Of a stretch of DNA of 64,000 bases, positions 30,308 through 40,133 are shown in pieces; the stretch's first letter is position 1; every line of letters starts with the position of its first letter. The stretch lies in NCBI RefSeq assembly GCF_013113835.1, contig NZ_VTYQ01000002.1, positions 310,001-374,000 on the forward strand, written 5' to 3'. Position numbers and translations under genes: made by a program. Source of the DNA: Vibrio sp. RE88. Lineage in GTDB: Bacteria; Pseudomonadota; Gammaproteobacteria; Enterobacterales; Vibrionaceae. The notes under the pieces were generated by a model. It did not search any database. It was not told where the DNA came from and saw only the letters and a list, made by a program, of their open reading frames with translations.

Positions 30308-31363
30308 ATGAAAATGTTTAAAGCCTCAATCATTGCGCTCTCTGTTTTAGGTCTTGTGGCGTGTAAACCGTCTGTGGAACACAGAGAAAAAAATGAACTA
30401 CGAGTTGATACATTTGAAGTCGGCTCGCCTCTCACCAGTCAACATAGAAGCTTCAATGGTCAGGTGATGCCCGCTGAGCTGACCCCTTTATCTTTCCGGC
30501 TTGACGGCGAGATATCTTCGATTCTGGTTCAGGAAGGTGACAATGTCACAAAAGGGCAGGTCGTCGCGATTCTTGATGATGCGAAAGCAAAACAAAACCT
30601 TACCGATGCTCAGGCCAAATATGAGCTGGCGCTAAAGCAGTTTAAGCGTGGTCAGGAATTGAGACACAACAAAATGATCTCAAGTGCTGATCTTGATGAG
30701 TTAAGTGCAAGTTTCAAACTAGCAGAAGCGAACTTAGGTACCGCCAAACTCAGAGTGGTTTATACGCGTCTAAAAGCCCCGTTTGATGGTGTGGTGTCTA
30801 GCGTAGATAAACAAAAGTTTGAAAACACCAGCCCAGGTGAAACGGTTGTCTCTATCTATCAAGATGAAAAAGTATACGTCAAACTCAACGTGTCGGATAC
30901 CGTTCTGGCAATGCTCAAACCTGAGTTAAGTTCAGAAAGATACCAGCCGACGGCAACTTTTGCGGGTCATGAAGGGACTTATACCGTGTCTTATCTAGAG
31001 CATACGAGCGAACTTCATCCAGATAGTCAAACGTATGAATTCTGGTTGTCCATGCCTCAGATTGAGCACCGTATTTTGCCGGGTACGAGTGCTCAAATCT
31101 CGGTTGATTTGGTTAAAGCTGGTCTCAACACAATTCAAGGTTATCAACTGCCAATGACAGCGGTTGATACAGGCGTTAATCCACAGGACTTTTTTGCATG
31201 GAAGTTGGAAGACAATATTGCACATCGATATCCCATTTCGGTGAGCCAGATTAATGGCTCTGGCGCGTTAGTTTCAGGAGGCGTCGATACTGGTGACATC
31301 ATTATTAACTCTAACTTACGCAAGCTGCGTGAAGGTATGGAAATTAAAGGAGCGCAGCAGTGA
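30308..31363 (+). CDS. RND efflux periplasmic adaptor lipoprotein (second of two)
   Basis: This 351-residue adaptor has the lipobox LVAC (Cys19). The lipoyl block SFRLDGEISSILVQEGD, an alpha-hairpin and VYTRLKAPFDGVVSS follow the same order as in the preceding gene, but the two proteins are clearly diverged. The pair may form mixed hexamers on one pump. The stop overlaps the pump gene start by 4 bp, indicating tight coupling. Confidence 0.9.
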   Translation: MKMFKASIIALSVLGLVACKPSVEHREKNELRVDTFEVGSPLTSQHRSFNGQVMPAELTPLSFRLDGEISSILVQEGDNVTKGQVVAILDDAKAKQNLTDAQAKYELALKQFKRGQELRHNKMISSADLDELSASFKLAEANLGTAKLRVVYTRLKAPFDGVVSSVDKQKFENTSPGETVVSIYQDEKVYVKLNVSDTVLAMLKPELSSERYQPTATFAGHEGTYTVSYLEHTSELHPDSQTYEFWLSMPQIEHRILPGTSAQISVDLVKAGLNTIQGYQLPMTAVDTGVNPQDFFAWKLEDNIAHRYPISVSQINGSGALVSGGVDTGDIIINSNLRKLREGMEIKGAQQ

Positions 31364-34300
31364 GCATTGCGGAGTATTCAATAAAAAACAAAGTCATCAG
31401 TTGGCTATTTCTGGTCATTTTGGCGGTGGGTGGCTACACGTCATTTATGGATCTTGGCCGCTTAGAAGACCCGGCATTTACCATCAAAGATGCGATGGTT
31501 ATCTCAACGTACCCGGGGGCAACCTCACAGGAAGTCGAAGAGGAATTGACATACCCGCTTGAGAAAGAAATCCGAAAGCTACCCTATATCGATAAAATCA
31601 CTTCCATATCCTCAAACGGTATGTCGCAAATCATGGTCAGCATGGAGATGGAATACGGCCCGGACGAGTTGCCACAAATTTGGGATGAGATGCGAAGAAA
31701 AATTAATGATTTGAAGCCATCTCTTCCTAGTGGTGTTAACTCAATTCAGATTATCGATGATTTTGGGGACGTATATGGCATTATGCTGATGCTGACAGGG
31801 GACGGATACGATTACATTGAGCTAAAACGTTATGCTGACTATTTAAGTCGTGAGCTGGAACTAGTTGACGGTGTCGGCAAGGTGACCATCTCAGGTGATC
31901 AGCAGGAGCAATTATTCGTAGAAGTGTCGTTGGAAAGACTCGCTGCTCTTAATCTGGATATGAACACCGTAGTCGGCCTGCTGAGCCAGCAAAACAGTGT
32001 ACAAGCCGCAGGCGATGTGATGGTGAATGGCCAGTCGCTAACGATCCGACCAAACGGTACCATGAGTTCGGAGCAGGAGTTGGAAGACCTTATTATCCAC
32101 GGTCGCGATACAGGTAACCTAATTCGTTTGAAAGACGTTGCAACTATATCGCGTGGTATTCAGGATAAGCCTTCTAATGTACTGACATACAATGGAAAAC
32201 CTGCGATCAATCTTGCGATCTCTTTCGGAGCAGGTGTAAACGTTGTTGAAGTTGGTAAGGCCATTCAGGCGGAGCTGGCAGAATTGGAGAGCATTAAGCC
32301 AGCAGGTGTAGAAATCAATTATTTCTATAATCAATCTGCTGAAGTGGATAAATCGGTCGACGATTTCATCATTAGCTTAGGTCAGGCCGTTGCTATCGTT
32401 ATTATCGTATTGTTGTTTGCGATGGGGTTACGCAGTGGTTTGATCATTGGATCCGTTCTCCTTCTGACGGTCTTCGGTACTTTTATTTTGATGAAGCAAT
32501 TCGATGTGGAATTACACCGCATTTCCCTAGGTGCTCTGATTATTGCACTGGGCATGCTGGTGGATAACGCCATTGTTGTCGTTGAAGGCATCTTGGTCGG
32601 GCTTAAGAAAGGTAAGACTAAACTTCAAGCTTCTATTGATATTGTTAAACAAACACAGTGGCCTTTGCTTGGCGCCACAGTTATCGCTATTACTGCATTT
32701 GCCCCAATTGGTCTGTCTCAAGATGCGACCGGTGAGTTTATGGGCTCTCTGTTTTGGGTATTGTGTTTTTCGTTGTTCTTAAGTTGGGTGACAGCGCTTA
32801 CATTGACCCCTTTCCTTGCAGATTTGATGCTTAAGGAAAATGAAACGATTACCGACGGTGAAGATGTCGACCCATACAAAGGTATTCTGTTTACTTTGTT
32901 TGGCGCATGCTTGAAGTTTGCGCTTCGTTTCCGTTGGTTAACGGTCGCCAGCATGGTTGGGTTGCTGGTGGTTGCTGTGATTGGCTTTGGTATGGTCAAG
33001 CAGTCATTTTTCCCACCTTCAAACACACCAATGTTTTACGTAGATATGTGGATGCCAGAAGGTACGGATATTCGTAAAACTATTGAAGAAACGGAAAAGG
33101 TTGAACAGTACATTCGTGCTAAAGACAATGTTGAGTTTGTAACTACAACAACAGGTCAAGGTTTGCAGCGTTTTGCTCTAACGTATGAGCCAGAGAAAAG
33201 TTACGAGAGCTATACTCAGCTTCAAGTTCGAACGACAGATAGAGAAGTGATGTTCTCGCTTCTTGAGGAACTTGATAAAGAACTTTCAGTTCAGTTCAAT
33301 CAGCCTACATTCCAGTTTAAATTGATGGAGTTTGGCCCGTCACCAGCATCTAAGATCGAAGCGCGAATCACTGGTCCGGATCCTCAGACTCTACGTTCTA
33401 TTGCGATTAAGGTGGAAAATATTTTATTGGCCGATCCAGGGTCACGAAATGTTCGCCATGACTGGCGTGAAAGGACGAAAGAGCTAGTGCCTCAGTTTAA
33501 TGAATCAAAAGCTCGTCGTTTAGGTATCTCCAAAGAAGATGTATCCAATACCCTGCAAATGGCTTTTGGAGGCGCCCCTATAGGTTTACTGCGTGATGGA
33601 ACACATATGCTGCCAATTATCGCTCGTCTCCCAGAATCAGAGCGTGTCGATTTTGAGTCGATGAACAATGTCAAGATTTGGAGCCCATCACTACAGACAT
33701 ATATTCCAGTGGACCAGGTGATTGATGGAGTCACTCTACAATGGCAAGAGCCACTTATACTGCGTCGTGATCGCAAGCGAACTTTGACTGTATTAGCTGA
33801 CCATGATGTGTTGGGTAATGAAACCGCAGCGAGTTTATTCTCTCGTATACAACCGAAAGTACAGGCTCTTGATCTACCAGAAGGTTACAGCATCAGCTGG
33901 GGTGGTGAGTATGAGTCATCTAAAGATGCAGAAGATTCTGTATTTGGCTCATTGCCAATGGGGTACATGTTGATGTTTATTATCACCATGTTCTTATTCA
34001 ATTCATTGCGAAAACCACTAGTCATTTGGTTTACAGTGCCATTGTCAATTATTGGTGTATCAATTGGTTTGTTGGCAACTGATACCTCTTTTAGTTTTAC
34101 AGCAATACTCGGTTTACTTAGCTTAAGCGGTATGATCCTCAAAAACGGTATCGTGTTATTGGACCAAATCAATATTGAGATGGATTCAGGTAAAGAGCCG
34201 CATCAGGCTGTATTTGATAGCGCAATGTCACGTGTACGCCCGGTAAGTATGGCCGCATTGACAACGATACTAGGGATGATTCCACTTGTATTCGATGCTT

Positions 34301-34422
34301 TCTTTGGCTCGATGGCAATAACAATAATGGCTGGTTTGGGATTTGCTACGGTATTAACACTGATCGTAGTACCAGTTCTGTTTGCCATTTTCTACCGAAT
34401 CAAACCATCCACTGCCGGATAA
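31360..34422 (+). CDS. RND-family multidrug efflux pump, inner-membrane subunit
   Basis: This 1020-residue protein has the RND layout of twelve membrane helices and two large periplasmic loops. The N-terminus SIAEYSIKNKVISWLF, the YPGATSQEVEEELTYPLE motif and the central ALGMLVDNAIVVVEGI (helix 4 with the proton-relay Asp) are diagnostic of the AcrB/MexF-type family, closest in style to Vibrio VexK-like pumps. It is driven by proton or sodium motive force. It follows two adaptor genes in one operon under the divergent TetR-type regulator. Substrates cannot be inferred. Confidence 0.94.
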   Translation: MSIAEYSIKNKVISWLFLVILAVGGYTSFMDLGRLEDPAFTIKDAMVISTYPGATSQEVEEELTYPLEKEIRKLPYIDKITSISSNGMSQIMVSMEMEYGPDELPQIWDEMRRKINDLKPSLPSGVNSIQIIDDFGDVYGIMLMLTGDGYDYIELKRYADYLSRELELVDGVGKVTISGDQQEQLFVEVSLERLAALNLDMNTVVGLLSQQNSVQAAGDVMVNGQSLTIRPNGTMSSEQELEDLIIHGRDTGNLIRLKDVATISRGIQDKPSNVLTYNGKPAINLAISFGAGVNVVEVGKAIQAELAELESIKPAGVEINYFYNQSAEVDKSVDDFIISLGQAVAIVIIVLLFAMGLRSGLIIGSVLLLTVFGTFILMKQFDVELHRISLGALIIALGMLVDNAIVVVEGILVGLKKGKTKLQASIDIVKQTQWPLLGATVIAITAFAPIGLSQDATGEFMGSLFWVLCFSLFLSWVTALTLTPFLADLMLKENETITDGEDVDPYKGILFTLFGACLKFALRFRWLTVASMVGLLVVAVIGFGMVKQSFFPPSNTPMFYVDMWMPEGTDIRKTIEETEKVEQYIRAKDNVEFVTTTTGQGLQRFALTYEPEKSYESYTQLQVRTTDREVMFSLLEELDKELSVQFNQPTFQFKLMEFGPSPASKIEARITGPDPQTLRSIAIKVENILLADPGSRNVRHDWRERTKELVPQFNESKARRLGISKEDVSNTLQMAFGGAPIGLLRDGTHMLPIIARLPESERVDFESMNNVKIWSPSLQTYIPVDQVIDGVTLQWQEPLILRRDRKRTLTVLADHDVLGNETAASLFSRIQPKVQALDLPEGYSISWGGEYESSKDAEDSVFGSLPMGYMLMFIITMFLFNSLRKPLVIWFTVPLSIIGVSIGLLATDTSFSFTAILGLLSLSGMILKNGIVLLDQINIEMDSGKEPHQAVFDSAMSRVRPVSMAALTTILGMIPLVFDAFFGSMAITIMAGLGFATVLTLIVVPVLFAIFYRIKPSTAG

Positions 34423-34455
34423 ATTCACGGATAGAAATTCGATTCGATATTAGCC

Positions 34456-34482
34456 AACCCGGTAATTTTTACCGGGTTTTTT
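34456..34482 (+). terminator. Terminator of the RND operon
   Basis: The stem AACCCGGTA / TACCGGGTT (34456-34464 with 34470-34478) is followed by TTTT. Confidence 0.85.
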
Positions 34483-35058
34483 ATGCCTTTATTTTATAAA
34501 ATAAGCACAGCATTCGCCGATTTGGCTAGACTTTAGTATAAATAACGTCAATCGAAATATATATTAAAATTAACATGAACTTATTGGTTTAATTAACCAT
34601 ATTGTAAATTGCAATGGATTGCATAGTTAAACCAAAGTCTAATAAGGAAATGATTGTTTTGTCATGTAAATGTAAACCTATCTGTAACGAAAATAATTGT
34701 GTTTTAAAAGGTGATAAAGATTGATGAAATAGGTGTAAACGACGAAAAATGAAGTTAAAACAGTGTTTTAGCTATTGCTGATAAAAGAGGTGGTTAAATT
34801 ATTTCTTTAAAAAACAAAGGGATATGGCTGGTTAACAACTATATAACATTACATTCCTTATGAGATCTTGTTCAACATTATGCAACTAAACTCAAAAAGT
34901 ATTTGAACTGTAACATTAAGACATTAGTTTAAATTAACAGAACGAGGACGGAAAGTTCCTTATTTAAGTATTACTAATAACGTTGGTTGGTGCTAATTGT
35001 TGGCACCGGTTAATGGCGAATAAATTATTTTAATTGCTGTTAAGAATGGAGTCTCTTA
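34483..35058. other. AT-rich intergenic region upstream of the PHB operon
   Basis: This 576-bp stretch carries no convincing open frame or RNA gene on either strand. It is strongly AT-rich and presumably holds the phaB promoter, but I could not single out a promoter or operator. A GGAG ribosome site lies just before phaB. Confidence 0.6.
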
Positions 35059-35799
35059 ATGAAAAAAGTCGCTTTGATCACGGGATCAAAAGGCGGAATT
35101 GGTTCTGCAATTTCTTCTCAACTGGTTAACGATGGTTATCGTGTAATTGCTACCTATTTTACTGGTAACTATCAGTGTGCTTTAGATTGGTTTAACGACA
35201 AAGAATTCAATGAAGATCAGGTTCGCTTGTTCGAGTTGGATGTAACCAATACTGAACAGTGTGCTGAACGCTTAGCTCTTTTGTTAGAAGAAGAAGGGAC
35301 TATCGATGTCGTTGTGAATAACGCAGGCATCACTCGTGATGGTGTGTTTAAAAAGATGACAGCGTCGGCTTGGAAAGAAGTCATTGAAACAAACCTAAAC
35401 AGCTTGTTCAACGTTACGCAGCCACTGTTTGCTGCTATGTGTGAAAAAGGCAACGGGCGCGTTATCAATATCTCTTCAGTGAATGGCCTAAAAGGTCAGT
35501 TTGGTCAAACAAACTACTCGGCTGCAAAAGCAGGCATGATCGGATTCTCCAAAGCGCTTGCCGCAGAAGGTGCGAGAAGCGGTGTGACGGTCAATGTTGT
35601 TGCTCCTGGATACACAGGTACTCCTATGGTTGAGCAAATGAAGCCAGAAGTACTTGAATCAATCAAAGCTCAAATCCCAATGAAACGTCTCGCAACACCA
35701 GAAGAAATTGCTAAATCAGTTTCCTTCTTAGTGAGCGATGCGGGTGCATACATTACAGGCGAGACACTGTCTGTAAATGGCGGCTTATACATGCATTAA
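35059..35799 (+). CDS. phaB: Acetoacetyl-CoA reductase (PhaB)
   Basis: This 246-residue short-chain dehydrogenase reduces acetoacetyl-CoA to (R)-3-hydroxybutyryl-CoA with NADPH. The cofactor motif TGSKGGIGSAI (residues 8-18), NNAG near 88-91 and the Ser140-Tyr153-Lys157 catalytic set (ISSVNG, then YSAAK) are present. The length is standard for PhaB. FabG is the main alternative, but the neighbouring phaA, phasin and phaC genes make PHB synthesis the clear role. It is the first gene of the operon. Confidence 0.93.
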   Translation: MKKVALITGSKGGIGSAISSQLVNDGYRVIATYFTGNYQCALDWFNDKEFNEDQVRLFELDVTNTEQCAERLALLLEEEGTIDVVVNNAGITRDGVFKKMTASAWKEVIETNLNSLFNVTQPLFAAMCEKGNGRVINISSVNGLKGQFGQTNYSAAKAGMIGFSKALAAEGARSGVTVNVVAPGYTGTPMVEQMKPEVLESIKAQIPMKRLATPEEIAKSVSFLVSDAGAYITGETLSVNGGLYMH

Positions 35800-35810
35800 G
35801 GATGAGTGAG

Positions 35811-37019
35811 ATGGAAAAAGTTTATATTGTTGCAGCTAAGCGCACGCCAATTGGTTCATTTGGCGGAACGTTAAAAGACATTTCAGCAGGAAATCTAGGC
35901 TCAATTGCGATTAAAGCCGCTTTGGAGCAAGGTAAAGTTGCCCCTGAGCTGGTTGATGAAGTTATCGTTGGTAACGTCGTGGGCGCTGGACAAGGTATGG
36001 GCGTTGGTCGTCAGGCGGCTATCTATGCTGGTATTCCAGAATCTGTACCTGCGTACACACTTAATATGGTGTGTGGCAGTGGTATGAAAACGGTTATGGA
36101 CGCAGTCAGTCACATCCGCTCTGGTGACGCTTCAGTAGTCGTTGCCGCAGGCGTAGAAGTGATGTCACAGATTCCTTTCACTGTGTCTAGCAACATTCGT
36201 GACGGCCACAAGATGGGCAACATGAATCTAACGGATCTGCTCATCAACGATGGATTAACTGATGTTTTCAACCAATACCATATGGGGAAAACAGCAGAGA
36301 ACGTTGCTCGTGAAGTAGGAATCAACCGTGAACAACAAGACGAATACGCACTTGCAAGCCAAATGAAAGCCGTTGCGGCGATTGAGGCAGGTAAGTTTGT
36401 TGATGAAATCGTTGCTGTTGACGTGAAAAAACGCAAAGAAACGATTGTGTTTGACACGGATGAATATCCAAAAGCGAATGCAACGTTGAGCGGTTTAGAA
36501 AAGCTACGTCCTGCTTTCGAAAAAGAAGGCACTGTTACTGCTGGTAATGCGTCTGGTATTAACGACGGTGCGAGCGCGATTATTGTTGCGAGCGAAAGCG
36601 CGGTTCAGAAGCATGGTTTGCAACCTATTGCTGAGATTGCAAGTTACGCGCAGTCTGGCCTAAACCCGGAAATCATGGGATTGGGTCCGGTAGAAGCTGT
36701 GACTCAAGCACTGAGCAAAGCAGAAATCACAACAGATGACGTCAATGTTTATGAATTGAATGAAGCGTTTGCTGCTCAAGCACTCGGTGTCATCCATAAG
36801 CTAGCGCAAGAACACGACGTATCCGTTTCTTCGATTTTAGATAAAGCCAATGTAAATGGCGGTGCGATTGCTCTTGGTCACCCTCTAGGTGCATCGGGTA
36901 ACCGTATTTTGGTTTCCCTTGTTCACGAACTTAACAGAAGTAACGGTACTTATGGTGTCGCTTCACTATGTGTTGGTGGCGGTATGGGAACTGCAGTAGT
37001 TATTAAATCAATCGCTTAA
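35811..37019 (+). CDS. phaA: Acetyl-CoA C-acetyltransferase (PhaA)
   Basis: This thiolase condenses two acetyl-CoA to acetoacetyl-CoA for PHB synthesis. The start is taken at 35811 (402 residues, MEKVYIVAAKRTPIGSFGG). The AAGGA site at 35798-35802 is well spaced for this ATG but overlaps the earlier in-frame ATG at 35802. The catalytic residues are all present: Cys88 in NMVCGSGM, the His in GHPLGASG, and the second Cys in SLCVGGGMG near the C-terminus. It lies directly after phaB. Confidence 0.94.
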   Translation: MEKVYIVAAKRTPIGSFGGTLKDISAGNLGSIAIKAALEQGKVAPELVDEVIVGNVVGAGQGMGVGRQAAIYAGIPESVPAYTLNMVCGSGMKTVMDAVSHIRSGDASVVVAAGVEVMSQIPFTVSSNIRDGHKMGNMNLTDLLINDGLTDVFNQYHMGKTAENVAREVGINREQQDEYALASQMKAVAAIEAGKFVDEIVAVDVKKRKETIVFDTDEYPKANATLSGLEKLRPAFEKEGTVTAGNASGINDGASAIIVASESAVQKHGLQPIAEIASYAQSGLNPEIMGLGPVEAVTQALSKAEITTDDVNVYELNEAFAAQALGVIHKLAQEHDVSVSSILDKANVNGGAIALGHPLGASGNRILVSLVHELNRSNGTYGVASLCVGGGMGTAVVIKSIA

Positions 37020-37078
37020 ATTCAAATCGAGCCTGAATTTTCGCTAAATTAAAATGGAATTAACCCAGGAGTAAGACT

Positions 37079-37426
37079 ATGTACACTGATTTTTTCAAAT
37101 CTTTCACAGACCAAACTGAAAAGAGCCTAGAACCATACGTGAAGTTCAACAAGCTTGTGACTAAGAATGTTGAAGTCATGACTGAACTTCAACTGAATGC
37201 AATTCGCACATACAGCGAAATGGGTCTGACTCAAATGAAAGCGGCAAGTGAAATCAAAGACGTGACTTCTCTAACTGCATTCAACAGCCAGCAGCTTTCA
37301 GTTCTAACTAAGCTATCTCAACAAATGATGGACGACAGCAACAAGCTTCAGTCTATCGCTAAAGAGTTCAAAGATGACGTTGATCAGCTAACAACGGAAA
37401 ACCTTAAGACAGTGACTCCCGCATAA
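37079..37426 (+). CDS. phaP: Phasin, PHB granule-associated protein (PhaP)
   Basis: This 115-residue, almost wholly helical protein is of the phasin type. It has no enzyme motifs and carries amphipathic repeats such as NVEVMTELQLNAIRTYSEMG and LSQQMMDDSNKLQSIAKEF. Phasins coat PHB granules and are needed in large amounts. It lies between phaA and phaC with a GGAG site before the ATG. A terminator-like hairpin directly after it favours higher expression than phaC. Confidence 0.87.
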   Translation: MYTDFFKSFTDQTEKSLEPYVKFNKLVTKNVEVMTELQLNAIRTYSEMGLTQMKAASEIKDVTSLTAFNSQQLSVLTKLSQQMMDDSNKLQSIAKEFKDDVDQLTTENLKTVTPA

Positions 37427-37440
37427 CACTGACTTGTTTG

Positions 37441-37464
37441 TGCCGCCGAAAGGCGGCATTTTTT
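37441..37464 (+). terminator. Hairpin attenuator between phasin and phaC
   Basis: The stem TGCCGCC / GGCGGCA closes a GAAA tetraloop and is followed by TTTTTT. This is a compact intrinsic terminator 15 bp after the phasin stop and 21 bp before the phaC ATG. It would let part of the transcripts end after the phasin gene. Confidence 0.8.
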
Positions 37465-37484
37465 CCGATCATAGGAGTAGCAAT

Positions 37485-39269
37485 ATGTATCAACACTTCT
37501 TTTCGGACTACCTTGTGAAGCTCCAGGAAACCAATCAAAAGTGGTGGGAAGATCTAGAACTAAGCAGGGCAGCCGTTAACTCCCCTCTGAACAAAGCAAT
37601 GCAAGAAGTGAATTTCGAAGATACCACTAAGCTCTTCGAAAGTGCTGCAAACCAACCAGCTGCAATGCTGCAAATCCAAGCTGAATGGTGGCAACAGCAA
37701 CTGCAAATTTGGCAAAACGTCGCGCTCGCTCAAAACAGTGAATCCATTGTTGAAGCGGAAAAGGGCGATAAGCGATTCTCCAACGAAGAATGGCAAAGTG
37801 ATGTGTTTTACAACTTCATCAAACAGTCATACTTACTCTTCAGCAAAACCTACCTACAGACAATCGATAGCATTGAAGGCCTTGACGAGAAAGCGAAAGA
37901 GCGTATCAGCTTCTTCTCCCGTCAGGCAATTAACGCTATGTCTCCAAGCAACTTCATCGCGACTAACCCAGAGTTATTGAAGCTGACTCTAGAGCAAAAT
38001 GGCGAAAACCTGTTGGCAGGTTTGGAGCAGTTGAAAGAAGATGTTGAATCGAGTGCAGATATCCTCAAAATCCGCATGACAAACAACAATGCTTTTCGCT
38101 TAGGTGACGATGTTGCGAACACGGCGGGTGAAGTGGTGTACCGCAATGAACTGTTTGAGCTGATCCAGTACCGTCCGATGACGGAAAAAGTTCATGCGAC
38201 GCCGTTGTTGATCGTCCCTCCATTCATCAATAAATACTACATTCTGGATTTGCGTCAGAAGAACTCAATGGTTCGCTGGTTGCTTGAACAGGGACACTCG
38301 GTATTTATGATGTCTTGGCGCAACCCGGGCAAAGAGCAAAGTCAGGTAGAATTTGGTGACTATGTTACTGAAGGTGTAGCGAAAGCGGTATCGGCAATCG
38401 AGGATATCACTGGTCAGGAACAAATCAATGCAGCGGGTTACTGTATTGGTGGTACGGTTCTGGCGAGCACCATTGCTTACTATGCCGCTAAGCGAATGAA
38501 GAAGCGCATCAAGAGTGCGACCTTCTTCACGACCTTGTTAGACTTCTCACAACCAGGTGAAGTTGGTGCATACATCAATGATACCATTGTTAGCGCGATT
38601 GAAGCGCAAAACAATGCCAAAGGTTACATGGATGGCCGTTCATTAAGCGTGACATTCAGCCTACTGCGTGAGAATAGCCTTTACTGGAACTACTATGTAG
38701 ATAATTACCTAAAAGGCCAAAGCCCAGTTGATTTTGATTTGCTTTACTGGAACAGCGACAGCACCAATGTCAGCTCGACTTGTCACAACTTTATGCTTCG
38801 TGAGCTGTATCTGAACAACAAACTGGTACAAGACAAAGGCGTGAAAGTAGGCGGTGTTTGGATCGATCTGAACAAGATAAAGATCCCGAGCTACTTTGTG
38901 TCGACCAAAGAAGACCATATTGCCTTGTGGCAAGGTACTTACCGCGGCGCTCTTAACGTCGGTGGCAACAAAACGTTTGTTTTGGGTGAGTCGGGCCACA
39001 TTGCTGGCATCGTTAACCATCCATCGAAGAACAAGTACGGCTTTTGGACCAACGATAGCTTGGACGAGAGTGCTGACGAATGGCTAAGTAATGCCACTCA
39101 TACTGAAGGCTCTTGGTGGACACATTGGCATCAATGGTTGTTGGGCTTTAGCCCCGAAGAGCAAGTTGAGCCGTTCAGCACAGGTAACGAACAGTTCCCT
39201 GTATTAGGACCTGCACCGGGTGACTATGTGAAGCAAGTACTTCCCGTAAAAGAAGAAGTGACTAGCTAG
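37485..39269 (+). CDS. phaC: Poly(3-hydroxyalkanoate) synthase, class I-like (PhaC)
   Basis: This 594-residue PHA synthase polymerises (R)-3-hydroxybutyryl-CoA on the granule surface. The start is taken at ATG 37485, with TAGGAG 8-12 bp upstream. An upstream in-frame TTG would begin inside the terminator stem region and is unlikely. The catalytic triad is Cys320 in the lipase-like box GYCIGG, Asp477 in STKEDHIA and His504 in GESGHIAG. The N-terminal 190 residues are the variable PhaC_N region. It completes phaB-phaA-phaP-phaC. Confidence 0.95.
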   Translation: MYQHFFSDYLVKLQETNQKWWEDLELSRAAVNSPLNKAMQEVNFEDTTKLFESAANQPAAMLQIQAEWWQQQLQIWQNVALAQNSESIVEAEKGDKRFSNEEWQSDVFYNFIKQSYLLFSKTYLQTIDSIEGLDEKAKERISFFSRQAINAMSPSNFIATNPELLKLTLEQNGENLLAGLEQLKEDVESSADILKIRMTNNNAFRLGDDVANTAGEVVYRNELFELIQYRPMTEKVHATPLLIVPPFINKYYILDLRQKNSMVRWLLEQGHSVFMMSWRNPGKEQSQVEFGDYVTEGVAKAVSAIEDITGQEQINAAGYCIGGTVLASTIAYYAAKRMKKRIKSATFFTTLLDFSQPGEVGAYINDTIVSAIEAQNNAKGYMDGRSLSVTFSLLRENSLYWNYYVDNYLKGQSPVDFDLLYWNSDSTNVSSTCHNFMLRELYLNNKLVQDKGVKVGGVWIDLNKIKIPSYFVSTKEDHIALWQGTYRGALNVGGNKTFVLGESGHIAGIVNHPSKNKYGFWTNDSLDESADEWLSNATHTEGSWWTHWHQWLLGFSPEEQVEPFSTGNEQFPVLGPAPGDYVKQVLPVKEEVTS

Positions 39270-39294
39270 CTTGATGTTACTGAAAAGACAAAAA

Positions 39295-39321
39295 CCCTGA
39301 GTGAACCGCTCAGGGTTTTTT
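39295..39321 (+). terminator. Terminator of the PHB operon
   Basis: The stem CCCTGAG / CTCAGGG (39295-39301 with 39309-39315) is flanked by an A-run and a seven-base T-run. Confidence 0.85.
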
Positions 39322-39440
39322 TATGGGGTGAGAATTTTAGGGTGAGGGCGGAGAGTAATAACCCTGATTCATTTTATTTTGTTTGTAATTTTGTTATGCA
39401 TTTGATTAATTAGTGGAATATCTACGTGAAGGGAGTCGTG

Positions 39441-40133
39441 ATGAAAACAATCGGTATTATTGGTGGAATGAGCTGGGAATCGACAGCAAGTTACTACAAG
39501 CAAATAAATCAGAGAGTTAAGGCCGAAAAAGGCGGATTGCACTCAGCTAAGCTCATCCTGAACAGCGTCGACTTTGCTGAGATAGAGGCTCTGCAACACA
39601 AAGGTGAATGGGATAATACCGCAATTATTCTTAGTGAAGCTGCTCAATCACTTGAAAAGGCCGGTGCTGACTTTCTTCTAATTGCGACCAATACGATGCA
39701 CAAAGTGGCGAGTCAGGTCGAAGAAGCTGTCTCAATACCGTTACTCCACATTGCCGATGCGACAGGTCAGCAACTGGTAGAACAAGGAATCAGTAAAGTT
39801 GGCTTGCTTGGCACGGCCTTTACAATGGAGCAGTCATTCTACAAGCAACGCTTAACAGATAAGTTTGGAATAGAAGTGATTGTGCCAAATGGTGTTCAGC
39901 GAAGGCTTGTTCACGATGTCATTTACAATGAGCTTTGTCTTGGTGAGATAAACGCCAGATCGAAACAAGATTTTAAAACCATTATTGAGGACCTTTCTGC
40001 GGACGGCGCACAAGGCGTGATTCTAGGTTGTACCGAAATAGGCTTGTTGATTTCAGAGCAGGATACGGATATTCCATTGTTCGATACCACTGAAATACAC
40101 GCAAACTCTGCGGTTAGCGAGGCGTTAAAGTGA
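39441..40133 (+). CDS. Aspartate/glutamate racemase, YgeA-like
   Basis: This 230-residue protein belongs to the Asp/Glu racemase superfamily. The start is taken at ATG 39441, which has GGGAG closely upstream; an earlier in-frame GTG at 39426 lacks one. The active-site pair is Thr83 (in ATNTMHK) and Cys197 (in LGCTEIGLL). This matches the atypical Thr/Cys pair and the length reported for E. coli YgeA, which prefers L-Asp and L-Glu, rather than the usual two cysteines. It overlaps the following MFS gene by 4 bp, so the two are coupled. Confidence 0.87.
   Translation: MKTIGIIGGMSWESTASYYKQINQRVKAEKGGLHSAKLILNSVDFAEIEALQHKGEWDNTAIILSEAAQSLEKAGADFLLIATNTMHKVASQVEEAVSIPLLHIADATGQQLVEQGISKVGLLGTAFTMEQSFYKQRLTDKFGIEVIVPNGVQRRLVHDVIYNELCLGEINARSKQDFKTIIEDLSADGAQGVILGCTEIGLLISEQDTDIPLFDTTEIHANSAVSEALK

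Noticed and set aside
37434..37484. N-terminal extension of phaC from an upstream TTG
   Set aside because: It would start before the terminator stem and translate through it; the ATG at 37485 has a proper AGGAG.
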